Of a DNA stretch of 64,000 bases, positions 26,501 to 37,977 are shown one piece after another. The notes under the pieces are model-generated. The model was given only the letters and a program-made list of their open reading frames with translations. It did not search any database and was not told the origin of the DNA. The stretch spans positions 62,001 through 126,000 of the forward strand of contig WBMZ01006336.1 in assembly GCA_013400975.1 (NCBI GenBank), read 5' to 3'. Position 1 is the first letter of the stretch. The number at the start of each line of letters is the position of its first letter. Source of the stretch: Atrichornis clamosus (Eukaryota; Chordata; Aves; Passeriformes; Menuridae). Position numbers and translations under genes: made by a program.

Positions 26501-28899
26501 CTAAATCTAGTATTAGGAGGCTTATGTCAAAGTGGCTTATTAAATATGAAGACTGACATTATTTTGCTGGCAATGGAAACGAGTTAGGTCATCTCTAGCA
26601 TGTGTAGATAGATATTAGAATTGTAACAGAGAGCACTACAGCCAGATGAGCTAAAAATAGACCTTTTCAGTATCTACTCTGTGGATACAGAAACTTAGTC
26701 TGATACAGAGTATTCTAGAACAGATATCATGTTTTTATCCTGAACTTTGACAGCTTTTCTCTTATTTCTGACCCACAAAAGGTAATAGAAGTATTATATG
26801 CTTCTTCAGATATGGTTTTTCTTTCACTGTACCTCTCTGCAGCTCTAGCACATGTGGCCCCCAGACTGTTCCAGAACAGCCCCACAGTCAAGAAGGTACC
26901 TGATAGGACTGAGCCCTGTGCTGATTCATAGGTAGCCAGTTACCTGAATTATCACTTGAAAAGGGACAAACGAATTGCCTAGTGGGAGTGATACTACTGG
27001 ATCTGCTGGGAAACAGCTACATCTCCAGATGGATTCTTCCTGAGGAGCAGAGTACTGGGGGCCCAGCATCACTTCCCATCCTTAAGCTCCACCCTGAGCT
27101 CTGCAGGTGCATGGTCCATAACCTGTTGCTACCTACCACATGATGATGCTTCTCTTCAGAGAGCCAAGAAGCCTTCAAAACAAAGTTACCATTGAACCTC
27201 TTACGGAAAAACATGTCTCACTACACTTCAGCCTCGAACTCAGACCAACACTAAGAAAAGCAAGGATCACGATCATTATCACACCTAATACATGTGTCAG
27301 CAAAGCCTCAATTCCTTAATTTCTCTGTTGTGGATTGGTGTTTGCTAGTTGGTATTATTTTTTAATTGTTCCTTAATGACTTGTGTTAGCAATACTGTTG
27401 ATGGAGCAGCTGACATTTGCAAGTATTTAACTTCCACAGAGCAACATCCTTGTTACAGTTTCAACACCAGAATTCAGTTGTATTTAGTACTTTATAAGCT
27501 AAATAGTTACTTGTGCTTTTAGGACTACGAACTCTTTGGTGATATGATGGTGATAATGGCCTTATGATCTTGTGTTTAAGACAGACTGATTGAATACATC
27601 TTATACATACACAGCTTTTTAAAAAGTGCATTTCTCAGATACTGAGTTAGCAGCAAAATAAAAACACATCTATCAGTTTAACTGCTGTCCTTTAAGCAAC
27701 CAGGAAGGAAGAGAAGAATTAAGCCTGATTATCAGAAGTATAACAGAAAGTTACTATGACACTTGCTATGTTGTTTTCTTGCTCTATAGAAAGTCTGTGA
27801 AATGCTTAAGTGCCTCAGCAGAGCTTTACCAACATGAAGGCTAACCATGTTAGGTAAGAACCTAACTCACTAAACATGTTTCCTAGGATGTTTGCCATGA
27901 CAAGGCAAGAGTCAGTTTGTTTGGGAAAGAGAAGAGCCTTTATTTTGATATACTAAAGGGATTCATTTAGAAGGCAAGTGTACTGAGGAATGATTTATGA
28001 AAACACAATTATTTGAGGGCACACCAAGAAAATGCAATGGTTTGAGCCAACCATTCTTTTGGACGCTGCAAGTGTGGCTGAAAGAACTGCAGCATAGTGC
28101 CTTTCCTATGACAAAATTTCAGCACTTGTGCCTCAAATTGGAAACCTAACACCCCTTTCACAGACCAGGAACTCTATAATAGAGTAAACTAATTTGAGTT
28201 TAACGAGAGGCAGAAGCTCTCCGGTTGAGCAATTTCTCATCAAAACACATACCCAAGATCCCTTTATGCCCTGACACTTGTATTGCATGCATTAGCACTC
28301 CCACATACACAAGATTTCCACCATACACTAAGCCACTGAAATGATCATAAAACATCATAAATGAGCTTCCCGAAGCTGACAACACTAAGGTAGTATCTAA
28401 ATATCTTCAATACCACCTTACCCTGTCTCTTTTCCAATCAATACACAGTTCATCTACTTTCTTCTGAGCACTCTTCAGCTGCTAAGTATTATCATGCCAG
28501 CGCACAACTTGTATGCCCAGTTGTCAATTTGTCTGTTTTCAGCAACGAGCATATGTGAAGTACACAGCAATGCAGCACAGAGATCAGTGACTAAGAGCAA
28601 ATTGGGATGGTTTAAGAGAAGCATCAGCACAGGAAAATTCCACTACTTTGCAAGCAATCACATAGTTCTGAAGAGCAGTAGTACTGATCAGGGAGGAAAC
28701 GCTTTACCCCTCCCAAGTACTGAATTTCTCATCTGCGGTTATCCTCAATATATTTATCCCGACCAACACCGGGCAGGTGTTTCACACGGTTCAGCAAGAA
28801 CCGATTCTGCTCGTGAAGGGGAAGAAGTGCCCCCGGCGCTCATGGCAGTAGCCAATCACCAGCAGACAAATAATTTTTTAAATGGATGGCTGCTCTTCG

Positions 28900-30640
28900 C
28901 CGCAACCCACTATGCTCTGCGCAGCAAACTGCGCACCAAATACAACCGTGGAGTACCCCGCGGAGCAAGGGCTCTGCGTCCCCGGTTTAGGCTCACCTGC
29001 TGCCCTCTGCGCCAGGGAGACCAGACCAATACCATTAATGTTAACCAGCAGAGCCCAGTTCCTCTGGACCATCAGCCCCACAAACGCAGACGGGGAAACG
29101 CAGCTCCTTCCGAGGAATTTACTTTTCCTTTACTCACATCCACCGAGGAGAGGGGGCTGGAAAGGGCGAACTCGACTCAGTACAGCCCTCGTTCTGCCAG
29201 GAGAGATCGGGATGAGCCGTAGGCACTGCCAGGGTGTCTGGTGTCACTGCGGTCAGTCGGTATCCGCAAACGCGGGCCGCCGGTGACAGCCGCGAGCCGA
29301 CAGCCAGAGAGCAAACCCGGAGCCTAAACACACTCCTTTTCGCTCCGTGCGGCCACGCACGGCGAGGGCAGCGCGATGGCGCTTTCCAAAGTCATCGCCG
29401 CGATGACCTGCGCGGCCCGGCACTCCTCACTGCTAGAAGTACGGCCGGCGAGCTGCCTTTCTGCGGCGGGGAGGGTCACTGGGACGCTGTCCCCGCCAGC
29501 ACGGCCACGGCGGTGGAACGCACCTTCCCGCAGGACACCGCTCCGCTGCCGCACGGGAGACTGCGGACCGTGTGTTCCTGCTCAGTGTCCTTCTGCCCCC
29601 AACCCGAGGAAAGGCGCCAGTGAAGAGAAGGGACCCAGGAGCACCGGCGGAGACAGTCGAGCTTTGCGGCTCGCAGCTCCCCCTGCCCGGGGCTTGGCCT
29701 ACCCGTACGCTGCCGCCCGTCAGCCGCAGCGGCTCGGTGCTCCTCCGTCGGCACGGAGGGACGCGGCCGGGTACCGGGCCCGCCACCTCCCCCGCCCCTC
29801 CCGGCACCTGCCGGGGCTGACACCGGGGGCTGAGGCGCGGGCGGTGCCGGGGCTCCGGCGGGACTCACCGTAGATCATGGCCAGGCCGGTCTCGTGGAGG
29901 AAGCGGACACGGCGGTGCTTGAAGAGCCAGATGGTGAGGATGGTGAGAGTGAGGAGCAGGATGAAGGTGAGCAGGCTCACGCTGTCCTGCCGGTGGCTCT
30001 CCTCCGCCTCCTTCTCGGTGGCGAGCTCCTCCATGGCGCTGCTGCTGCTCCGCTCCGCCGCTCGCAGCCCCCCGGCTGCCAGCAGGAGCAGCGGGAGCAG
30101 CAGGAGCCGGCGGCGCGGGGGCACAGCCATGGCTGCGGCAGGTCAGGATGCCGCGGCGCCCCGCTCCACTCCCGTGGCGGCGGCCCGCGGGCACTGCCCA
30201 CCGCCCGGCCGCCGGGGGAGGGAGCAGGGGACGGAAAGAACGGCGGCGGGAGGGAGCGGCCCCGGCGCGCAGGAACCCGCCTGCCGCCACCTCCCCCGGC
30301 CCCTTAAAGGCGCAGCCCCGCCGGCGTCCGCCTCGCCGGGGCAGGGAGGGCTCGTCCGCCGTGAGAACGCGGTGTCTCTGCTTCCCCAGTGCCCGGCCCG
30401 GCCGCCCCCGCACGGCGGAGGGGAAGGGGTGTGTGAGAACCGGCCCAACCCCGCGGGGCTAGTTCAGCCTCGGGAGCTCCAGGTGGCGCGGGCAGCGCTG
30501 CGGTGCCGGTTCCGCTCTCTCTCCCCGCGGTGCAGAGGGAACCTGTGAGCAGCTTTTCCACCGAGGCGGTATCGGAAATCATCACCCCAGAGCCCGCCCT
30601 GCCCCTGTCCGGGCCGAGCTGGCCCCCTTGAGACCTGGCA
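28900..30640 (-). promoter_or_regulatory. SLC9A7: CpG island and promoter region of SLC9A7
   Basis: Base composition shifts abruptly from AT-rich to GC-rich with dense CpG around 28.9-30.6 kb, centred on SLC9A7 exon 1. The segment upstream of the ATG (30131-30640, read on the minus strand) is the likely promoter and 5' UTR. It has several GC-box-like G-rich stretches and one TTTAAG motif near 30302-30308, which on the minus strand lies about 170 bases before the ATG. The transcription start is not determinable from sequence. The island also extends about 1 kb into intron 1, typical of broad housekeeping-type vertebrate promoters. Long open frames here (for example 28494-29222 on the plus strand) reflect scarcity of stop codons in GC-rich DNA. 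Confidence 0.8.
29869..30130 (-). CDS. SLC9A7: Sodium/proton exchanger NHE7, coding exon 1 (partial gene)
   Basis: Reading from 30130 down, this exon encodes 87 residues plus the first base of a Gly codon. It starts with MAVPPRRR and a Leu-rich stretch that looks like a signal peptide or first hydrophobic segment. A Ser-rich linker and [18 protein letters not shown] follow, then a membrane segment at about residues 52-70 ([18 protein letters not shown]) and [18 protein letters not shown]. This matches the N-terminus of NHE7 rather than NHE6, which has DEEIVSEKQAEES at the same place. NHE7 is a trans-Golgi/endosomal Na+(K+)/H+ exchanger (family knowledge). The start is well fixed: an in-frame TGA lies five codons upstream (30143-30145) and the context GCAGCCATGG is a good Kozak match. 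The exon ends at 29869 with donor GTGAGT (29868-29863), phase 1. The N-terminal leader is about 20 residues shorter than the human one as I recall it. The remaining exons are off the left edge of the window. Confidence 0.95.
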
Positions 30641-30663
30641 GGGAATAAGCGCTGTCCGTTCTT

Positions 30664-30945
30664 TTTTGGGGGTGTGGTATTCACTCTTTTTTTTTCCTCT
30701 CTCTTTTTTCCTTCTTATCTTTTTTTCCCCTCTCTTTTTTTCTCTCTTTCTTTTCTCTCTTTTTTCTTTTTTTCTTCTCTCTTTTTTTCCCTCTCTTTTT
30801 CCCTCCTTTTTTTTCCTCTCCTTTTTTCCTCTCTTTCTCTCTCCTCCTTTTCTCTCTCCTCCTTTTCTTCCCTCTCTTTTCCTTCCCTCTCTTTTCTTTT
30901 TTTTTTTTTCTTCTCCCTTTTCTCCCCTTTCTCCCCTTTGAGTTT
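30664..30945 (+). repeat. Polypyrimidine (CT-rich) tract of about 280 bp
   Basis: The plus strand is almost purely C and T over about 280 bases, with irregular TTTTTTCC/TCTCTC units, after a short G interruption at its left edge. The minus strand is correspondingly pure GA. The open frames it generates (Phe/Leu/Ser-rich on plus, Lys/Glu/Arg-rich on minus) are low-complexity artefacts. It lies about 530-815 bp upstream of the SLC9A7 ATG, just outside the CpG island. Such mirror-like polypurine tracts can adopt triplex (H-DNA) structure; that is inference. Confidence 0.95.
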
Positions 30946-30949
30946 TCCA

Positions 30950-33900
30950 TCCAGGTACATCCTATTGGAGATGCACTTCTAGGAAGAAAGACAATTGTAG
31001 GAAATTAATAGAGACCTAGTCAGCATTTTTCATTTTAAATTTTTTTTTTCTGAAAAGAAAAGCATATGTTTACTGTTTTAAAATCATCTCAAGTTAGGAG
31101 AGGGAAAGAAAAGTCACTTTTTGCAAGCAAGCCAAAATCAGCACTTTTCCCATTTTTCCAGTGCTTTTTCTCTTAAATGAATCACAATCCCTTTAAAAGG
31201 TGCAATATTGATCAATGAAAATGTTTGGCTTTAAAGAAATACAAACTGTTGTAAAACTGGGTTTCTGTTTTCTTTTGGGGTTTTGTCTGTTGTTCGTTTT
31301 GATTTTTTGTTTTATCACCTTCCGCAAGAGTGTGCTTTGCCTTTGCCTACTAGAGGGAATTCTCTTCCAGCTTCTAGCAGTGGTGTAAGCAGTGCTGACA
31401 TTTCTGCTTCGGTGACATTTCTCCCAGAGTTATCTTCAATTGCAACTTCTAATATTTATTTTAGCCATTATTTTGCATAAAAAGAAAGCACAACACCTTT
31501 GGCCACATCTTTAACTAGTTACCTGCTAGAGCTTATCTCCTTTAGTGATGTGTTCATTCTTAACATTGTTGCCATGTTTCTGAGGGCATTTATTGGAGGG
31601 CTCTAGTTTAAAAGAATCTCTTCCCTTCTGCTACTGAATCTGGAGTTGTCTTTATGTCATATGCTATTGTTTAGGAGATTCCCTTTTACAAATATTTCAA
31701 GGTGACAGCTATGTAAATCTGCATTTCTCTTTATATGCAGTATTTTTTAATATGGTATTTATGCAAACTCTTCTTAACAACATTAAAAATCCGGTGTAAT
31801 TATGTGCAATTATCTTTAAATATTTGATTGTGCATGGCTGAAAGTTTACATTGACAGTGCCATCATTTGTAAACCTCTTAGAGATGAAAAGCAGTAATTT
31901 GCCCTGAAGACCTATCTCTTAAACCTATGTGAAGCATTAAAAATTACTGCCTCGAGACTGACTTATGTTAGATCTCGCATTCAAAATAACATTTCTGTTA
32001 TAATGAGAGCATTATACTGCTAAACCGTTACTGTTATCTTTAGGATATACAGTTTACATACAATGTAATGTATATCTTTAGGATATAACAACCTAGAGGC
32101 CTCATAGCAGATTATGGGTATGCAATACAGTGCTAAGCATGTGTAATGCTGATAAAGTTGTAAAATAAAAAACTGAATGGCAATAACAGGATGTCTGTGA
32201 GTTTGGTTTTTATGTGCTGCACAGTGCTGGGCAACGTCTGTCACTAACTGATAGCTCTTTTTAAGGAGTCAATTTCCATGTATATTGTAATTTTATCCAC
32301 CTCTCAGCTGAGCTGTAGTCAGGGTCTTAAGTTACTTTCTGCAAAGTCTTCCACAAGTAACATGTGTTTTATTCTTCAACATTCACACAGTTCACTATGC
32401 ATTATGCCTCTAGACAACAATGAGAAATATCCAGACAATTCTTTTAATACTTAAGTATAATAGACCTTTATTTTTTTTTTCTTTCAGTTTACCTTTTTTT
32501 TTTTTCCAGCTGAACAATATTGTTTATGGAGGAAAGCATTCATCCAGAGTTCAGTGTGTCAGTGCTACCATCAGCTCAAGCTTTGAACTTCCACATTCAC
32601 ATTTACCAGGCTTTTTCACAGCTGCCCTGCCTCTGTAGCCTTTGCACAGGTATCACCTTATCCTAGGAATCTGTGCCCAATTATTTTTACCAAATTAAAA
32701 ATATAGTGCCCACCACTGTTGTATGCAAAATGAGTACAACTTATACTTTCTCTGGACTGTGTGGGTGTAACTAAATCCTGTATGTAAAATGGTGATGGGA
32801 GCATGATTGTTTCTGTCTGTGTAGAGCATCAAAGTTTAATGGCGGTGTAATTGACTTCTCTTCAACTCAATGTTCCATCTAATAAGTTGTTGCCAGGGAA
32901 CTTGATATGCACAGTATGTTTGGTTCATACAGGTTAAGGTTTGCTGTCTCCTTACACTCACAGATTGGTATCATGGTGCATGAATACTTAAACTGATTTA
33001 AACAGGATCATCTGGAGTGTATGCTATCAAATAAGGAGAAAAAGGTATCAAGTTGAGCTTCTTCATGCATCTCTGTAAACCAGGCTGCATCCTTTTAAGA
33101 GACCTGTGTTGACACAGCTCAGTTCCTTGCAATGGTGTAGCTCACAGGTCGCCGTGGTGTTTTCAGCCCACTAGGAACATCAGTAGTTTCACCTCAAGGG
33201 GAAGCTCCGTCACTGTGGTAATCCTGCAGTTACAGTTTGCACTCCAGACTTTTTCTGGCAGGCCTCCACCTGCCTTTCCAAGCTGTTCTGCACCAAAGCT
33301 TCTTCATGTTCTCTACAGGTGGGACCTCTGCCCAGCAGCCACACATATGTTACAGAAGTCAGCCTGCCTGCCTAGCAAAACTATTGTTTGGTTCTATTCC
33401 TGCTTTCTTTCCATTTGTTAGTTTTGATCTGGGCCCAGCCAGAGGTCTTTGTTCTGCTTGCTGTTTGAGAGGCCCTGCTTGAGGCAGAAACAATGAGGTG
33501 TGCTTTGGGAGGTGGAAGGCCAAGTGGGATAACAACAGAGGTATCAAAAGCTTCAAACTAAAGCTATGAGATGGCATTGAAATAGGTCAGAGAACAAAAT
33601 CTAGCCATTCAACAGAATTCAGCTGTACCTGGAGGGATACAGCAGGATTTGGGTATTAAATGCTAATAAATATGTACATTTGCACATAGTTGATGATTGA
33701 CTTAAAGGATTGAGTCACAAGTCTGATCAAAACACCACAGAGATAGATATGGATCAGCCTACCTTTTGCCTACGAGTCTTGTCTTATTAAAATGTTCATT
33801 CTGCCAGAAGTACTACCAAAAGTCCAATCAGCCTTTTTACAACTTCCTTTTTCAAGAAAGTCATTGTTATCCATTAACTGATACACACTTCAAGTTTATT

Positions 33901-35922
33901 CTTATTCCTAGAGCTGAATAATGTCACGTGAGCAAATGCAAGGTCCTGTTTTCAAGCTCTCCCTCTCAAACTGTTGGTGGTAACGTCATCCACTCGTCAG
34001 TCACACTGGAGAGCTCAAGATCTATTGAGACCTTTTCTGGATTATGCAAGTCTGTTGAGACTAGCCCTTTATGTTGATGAAAGCAGCAGTTTTGAGACCT
34101 TCATTGATCTAACATGCTGTTGTAGGACTGATTCTGATAGAGAAAGGTTTCACAGTTGCTTGGGCTTATAAAAAAACTGGAAAATCAAACAAATCTTTAT
34201 CTTAATATGTTGTGTGTTTATGCAACTCCCTTTGCATATTCACATTTTCTAGCACGTTAATTCTGAATGTAGTAGCAAGTTGATTAGCAGGCAGGTCAGC
34301 CTTGTAGAGCAGCTGTCATGTCAGCCACGTTCCTTTCTTCCCCTTCTTTCTTCTTCCTTCCCTTTTAAGCCAAAACCTCCCATCACTGTGCTTTAAAACG
34401 GCAACTGATTTTGAACCAACTTCTGGCAATAGTAGCATTGTCTTGTGAGATACTCTCTTGTGTCCATGTCAGATATTCACACATCCCAGAATCCCATAAA
34501 ACATGCCCTATTGATATGTAACTTCAAAGACAACTAAGTATTCTGCAATTAAATTCTGAAGAACGTGATGTTTTTACTGAAAAATTTTTTTTTTGAATCT
34601 CCAGTTTGTTGGAAGTGCTAAAAAATGTGACACATTTCTCTGCTTGTACCAGTTCTGCAGAGGTGCTATACAGCTGAGAAAATGTCAGAACTGCCATTTT
34701 TCCATCAGTGCAAGTGCAGAAATCATAATTAGCCTTTCCAGTAGACAAAAGTCTAGCTAGAGTAAAAGCTGTTCTGTGCTATTTGCAAGGTGCAAGAGTC
34801 ACTCATTGTGCAGCCACATCTCACAGCTTTGATGTCATGGTAAACTTTCAAAGCATCTGAGAGGGATATGACTAGAAATTTTATCTATGTAAGAGTGCTC
34901 TGTCATTTCCCTTATACCCATTTTCCCTTCTAGTTGTGTGCAATACCAGGAAGTGTCATTCTACTAGTGACAAAGCAGGTTGTCTCTTATTTCTCAGAAG
35001 AAGGCAGTTCATTACCCTTTGCAGGTACACATCATGTTTATGACTTTCATTGTTGTAACTGCTCAAAGAAGCAGCTAAGCAACCATTCTTCTCATCACTC
35101 ATCACTTCCCACTGTGTTCTCCATAAATATTAAAACAAGTGAGTATCACAACTCAACAAGCGCCACAGCTCAACTTGTGCCGGAAGGGTCTGAAAAGAAG
35201 TTCTGGAAAACAGTAAGGGAGCCTCGGCTGAGGCATGTGGATTATGATTTTACCTCCAGCACAAAAGGAGGGGTTATGCGACCATCATTTGAAACTGCAA
35301 GCGTGCACATAAATGCTCTGTTAGTGTCAGATGTCAGCTGGCCTCTGCCAGAAACAGTGAAAGGTTTCCCTGAACACACCTCTAAGACGCAAAGGAGGAA
35401 AGATAGGGAAAAATGTGGGTACAGGGTTGTGGCATTCAAATTTGTTGCCAAATATTTCTATTCCATATTTACACAATTATACTAAATACTTTGACAAAAG
35501 AAAAACTTTCTGTTCTCTTCTTGATAGAGAAACAGAAAGTCAAAATTATGGTTCATTAAATCTTGATTATGCTGGATATGTATGCCTGTAGGCATTGCAT
35601 AGGCTAGAAAATGAATCTTAGTCAGTGAAGTTATGCTAAGTATCTTGGCTTCATCTGAATTAGGCAGCCCAGAGGCATGGCTAGACGATGGACAGAAAAA
35701 TGTTAGATCTGTCTTGAGAAGTTATATCTGAAGGTGGTTATTCTTGCTCTTTTTCCTGGAAAAAAACAACCAAATAGGAAACTTGTAGTTTCTTCTACAG
35801 AAAAACAAGTTTTCCTAGAGCTGTGAGATCCTAAAACATCTCTGAAGAAGTGGGTTTGAGTGATAAATGACTCCCATCATGCTGGACAACATGCTCTGCA
35901 GTTTTGAAAGAAGCCTAGAGGT
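30950..35922. other. Intergenic DNA between SLC9A7 and RP2, left part
   Basis: AT-rich sequence with no recognisable gene or transposon. A stop-free stretch on the plus strand at 34934-35485 (183 codons) has no ATG near its start. The frame opens directly after a TAG that is also part of an acceptor-like TTTTCCCTTCTAG. I do not recognise its translation and treat it as probably non-coding. A 14-base direct repeat (ATCTTTAGGATATA) occurs near 32036 and 32080. Confidence 0.6.
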
Positions 35923-36501
35923 TTGAGGTATAACTGGTATAGGAACATATAGGGTTAATGGTTAAAAATCTTTATGTAGGATGGGAAATGTTTCCAAAAC
36001 AATGTATAAGCATTTGCCAAGCACTCCTGGGAAGAAGAGGTACGCATTCCAAGGGGGAACAGCTATTGCTAAGAAGCAAGTGTGACCTGCTTCCTGTTTT
36101 CTGGACTTCAAACTGGCCAAAACCGACTCTGAGGATTGGAACAAGACCAATACACCAGGGTGCACGCGCAAGGAATGAAGGGGAAAAGTTCAACTCTGAA
36201 GAAGATTCATTACTTCATCCTAAAGACCACTCGAAGACCACCACGAAGAGGCAATGCGCAGGCGCAGCTGAATGGAAATGACTGATAAGCTCATTATAAT
36301 ATGAAGCAGGGATAGGTAATGAATATGTATAGGCGTATTGGGAAATCTAATGCATAAGTAATATTTTAGAGGATAAATACAGAGAGGAAAAATGCTAACG
36401 GTGCACACATTTTGAGGAGTTATCCCCGTGTGCCTCAACGTTGATTAAACATTCCTACTTTACAACTTTCTGAGTTGTGGAGTTTTGTTCGCGCTTCACA
36501 A
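35923..36501 (+). mobile_element. Solo LTR of an avian endogenous retrovirus, with flanking duplication
   Basis: A 579-bp block is flanked on both sides by the direct repeat CTAGAGGT (35915-35922 and 36502-36509). It begins TTGAGG and ends TTCACAA, so its termini TTG...CAA are inverted. Near the 3' end it has GATTAAACATTCC (an ATTAAA polyadenylation-type signal) followed by CTGAGTTGTGGAGTTTTG and GCGCTTCACAA, an R-U5-like layout. There are no internal gag/pol/env sequences, so this is a solo LTR. The short terminal matches and my memory of avian LTR 3' ends suggest an ERVK-like family, but the family name is uncertain. An 8-bp duplication is longer than the usual 4-6, so one or two matching bases may be coincidental. 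Confidence 0.75.
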
Positions 36502-36674
36502 CTAGAGGTAAGACGGTATAACTTGCCTGCCATAGGCTCTATTTCTGCTGAAAGAGCTGAATTATTAACAGTATACTAATATAGTCAATTTGTATAATCT
36601 AAGCAATTTCCTGCATGAATTAGAAAAAACTTACTAACAGAGAGACAGAATATCAGTTAACTGGCCAGTGACCA

Positions 36675-37001
36675 TGGGATGGCAGAGGTGGGAAGGGAGC
36701 TCTGTGGTCCATTTGGTCCAAACCCCCTGCTTAAGCAGGGACACGTAGAGCCAGTTGCTCAGGACCAGGTCTGCACAGCCTTTAAACAACTCCGAGGATG
36801 GAGACTCCACAACATCTCTGGGCAACCTGTGCCAGTGCTCAGTCACTCTTGGAGTAAAAACTACATTCTGATGGTCAGAGGGAACCTTCTGTGTTTCAGT
36901 TTCTGTCCATTTCCTTCAGTCCTGCCACCTAGCAAAACCTGGCTCCATCTTATTTACACCTTCCCTTCAGATATTTACAGACATCAATGAGATTACCGTA
37001 T
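36675..37001 (-). repeat. CR1 LINE 3' portion, reverse orientation
   Basis: The segment contains GGTCCAAACCCCCTGCTTAAGC, CAGTTGCTCAGGACCAGGTC, GAGGATGGAGACTCCACAAC, TCTGGGCAACCTGTGCCAGT, TCAGAGGGAACCTTCTGTGT and CAGATATTTACAGACATCAA in order, the reverse complement of the CR1 3' UTR region. It lies between two solo LTRs, about 170 bp from each, in a local cluster of insertions. Confidence 0.93.
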
Positions 37002-37161
37002 ATCAATATATGATAAAATGAGATGATCAATTATGAGATTGTGAATGTAATATCTAGTTCGGTAACAATACTTATGTCCAGAGTTTTCCAGACTGACAAA
37101 AGTCAGGGAGTGATGTTTCAAAAGGGTGAGAACAATTTAATTGTAAATTTTTATTATTGTG

Positions 37162-37938
37162 TGTCCTGGGTTACAATACGGGGTGTAACCAAACAATGTA
37201 TTCTACTTCCATCTACATTACCCCTGATGAACTGTTAACGATGGGTCGTCAGCAGTGGCTGCCCAGGGCATGCTCGCCCCCTCAAAGTACAAACTGGGTG
37301 TTAGATAAGATAAGGGAAACCCTGTACAGTGGGGTAGTGTCCCTTTTGTCTTCACAAATGGCACAGCTGGGATGGCTTCCCCCGGGAAGCACCAGTAATG
37401 ATCACACTGAGGGGGTCGTCTCTGTTAATGGCCCATTAAGGACTCCCCAAACTACCCGATGACTCATAAAGATCAATGGGCTCCTGTAAGGACCCGGCCA
37501 TCAGGGGCCCCCAAAACTATCCTATGACTCACTGTTCCATTGTGAAATACCGCCCTGGGGGAGGTACCAAACGCTCCTACCTGTATATAATCTGGGCTCT
37601 CCGAAGCTTGAAGGACCTCCGGCACCGACTCTACAGATCCCCAGGAGCTGCAGAACCTCCAGAGGACAACTGCTCTCAGCCTGGACTACTACCATCACTT
37701 CCACAGGACAGCAACCACCGCTTAACTGGGCTGCAGCCTACGTCCTGACCAACATAGTGCCAGGTTGTGCTCTGGCTGTNGTTGTGCTCTGGCCATCTGG
37801 TTTTTCTCCATTTTTCTCTATCAGTACATTTATTGTAATCTTTTGCATTAAAATGTAATGTAATTCTGACCTGAGATCTCTCTCAAAGTGTTTGTGTGGG
37901 GTTTAATTCCTCTGCTGGTTCACTGTCAAACCAGCACA
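37162..37938 (+). mobile_element. Solo LTR, ERVL-like, avian
   Basis: A 777-bp segment starts TGTCCTGGGTTACAA and ends CAAACCAGCACA, giving canonical TG...CA termini. It carries a TATA box (TATATAA at 37584-37590) and a downstream ATTAAA near 37850, which is the order expected for U3-R-U5. The five bases before it (TTGTG) and after it (CTGTG) agree at four positions, compatible with an aged 5-bp target duplication as made by ERVL elements. No internal retroviral genes flank it. The open frames at 37157-37748 are part of the LTR. The one ambiguous base of the window (N at 37780) falls inside a duplicated GTTGTGCTCTGG within this LTR. Confidence 0.75.
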
Positions 37939-37977
37939 CTGTGGAAACTAAAAAAGCACACTGTGGAAACTAAAAAA
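37934..37977. repeat. Perfect 22-bp tandem duplication at the LTR 3' boundary
   Basis: A 22-bp unit beginning GCACACTGTGG and ending CTAAAAAA is present twice (37934-37955, 37956-37977). The first copy includes the last five bases of the adjacent LTR (GCACA), so the duplication occurred after the LTR had inserted. Confidence 0.92.

Larger units (their letters stand above)
1..29868 (-). other. SLC9A7: SLC9A7 intron 1 (5' portion, continues beyond window)
   Basis: Everything left of the SLC9A7 exon 1 donor is read as the start of its first intron. The intron therefore exceeds 29.8 kb and its acceptor is off the window. I looked on the minus strand for conserved NHE6/NHE7 segments that follow exon 1 (the LRYG, FFNILLPPIIF, DPVTVLAIF and FGESVLNDA blocks) and did not see any. 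The sequence is AT-rich, with no open frame that looks coding. The longest minus-strand frames (5991-6416 and 19316-19750) do not resemble the exchanger. Recognisable contents are CR1 pieces near 1.1, 2.0 and 3.3 kb, a small AAAG repeat, two short perfect tandem duplications and an inverted repeat, each listed separately. I see nothing else identifiable in 3850-11900, 12150-17500 and 17600-28900. A small or divergent exon could have been missed by eye. Confidence 0.75.

Noticed and set aside
28494..29222. 242-codon plus-strand open frame at the edge of the SLC9A7 CpG island
   Set aside because: Its second half runs through CpG-rich DNA where stops are rare, the translation has no recognisable domain, and overlapping frames on both strands are equally open.
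29376..30684. Multiple overlapping frames of 100-220 codons on both strands around SLC9A7 exon 1
   Set aside because: CpG-island artefacts; only the minus-strand frame starting at 30130 carries NHE7 sequence, and only down to the donor at 29868.
30666..30982. Phe/Ser/Leu-rich and Lys/Glu/Arg-rich frames of about 80-100 codons
   Set aside because: Translations of the polypyrimidine/polypurine tract, not proteins.
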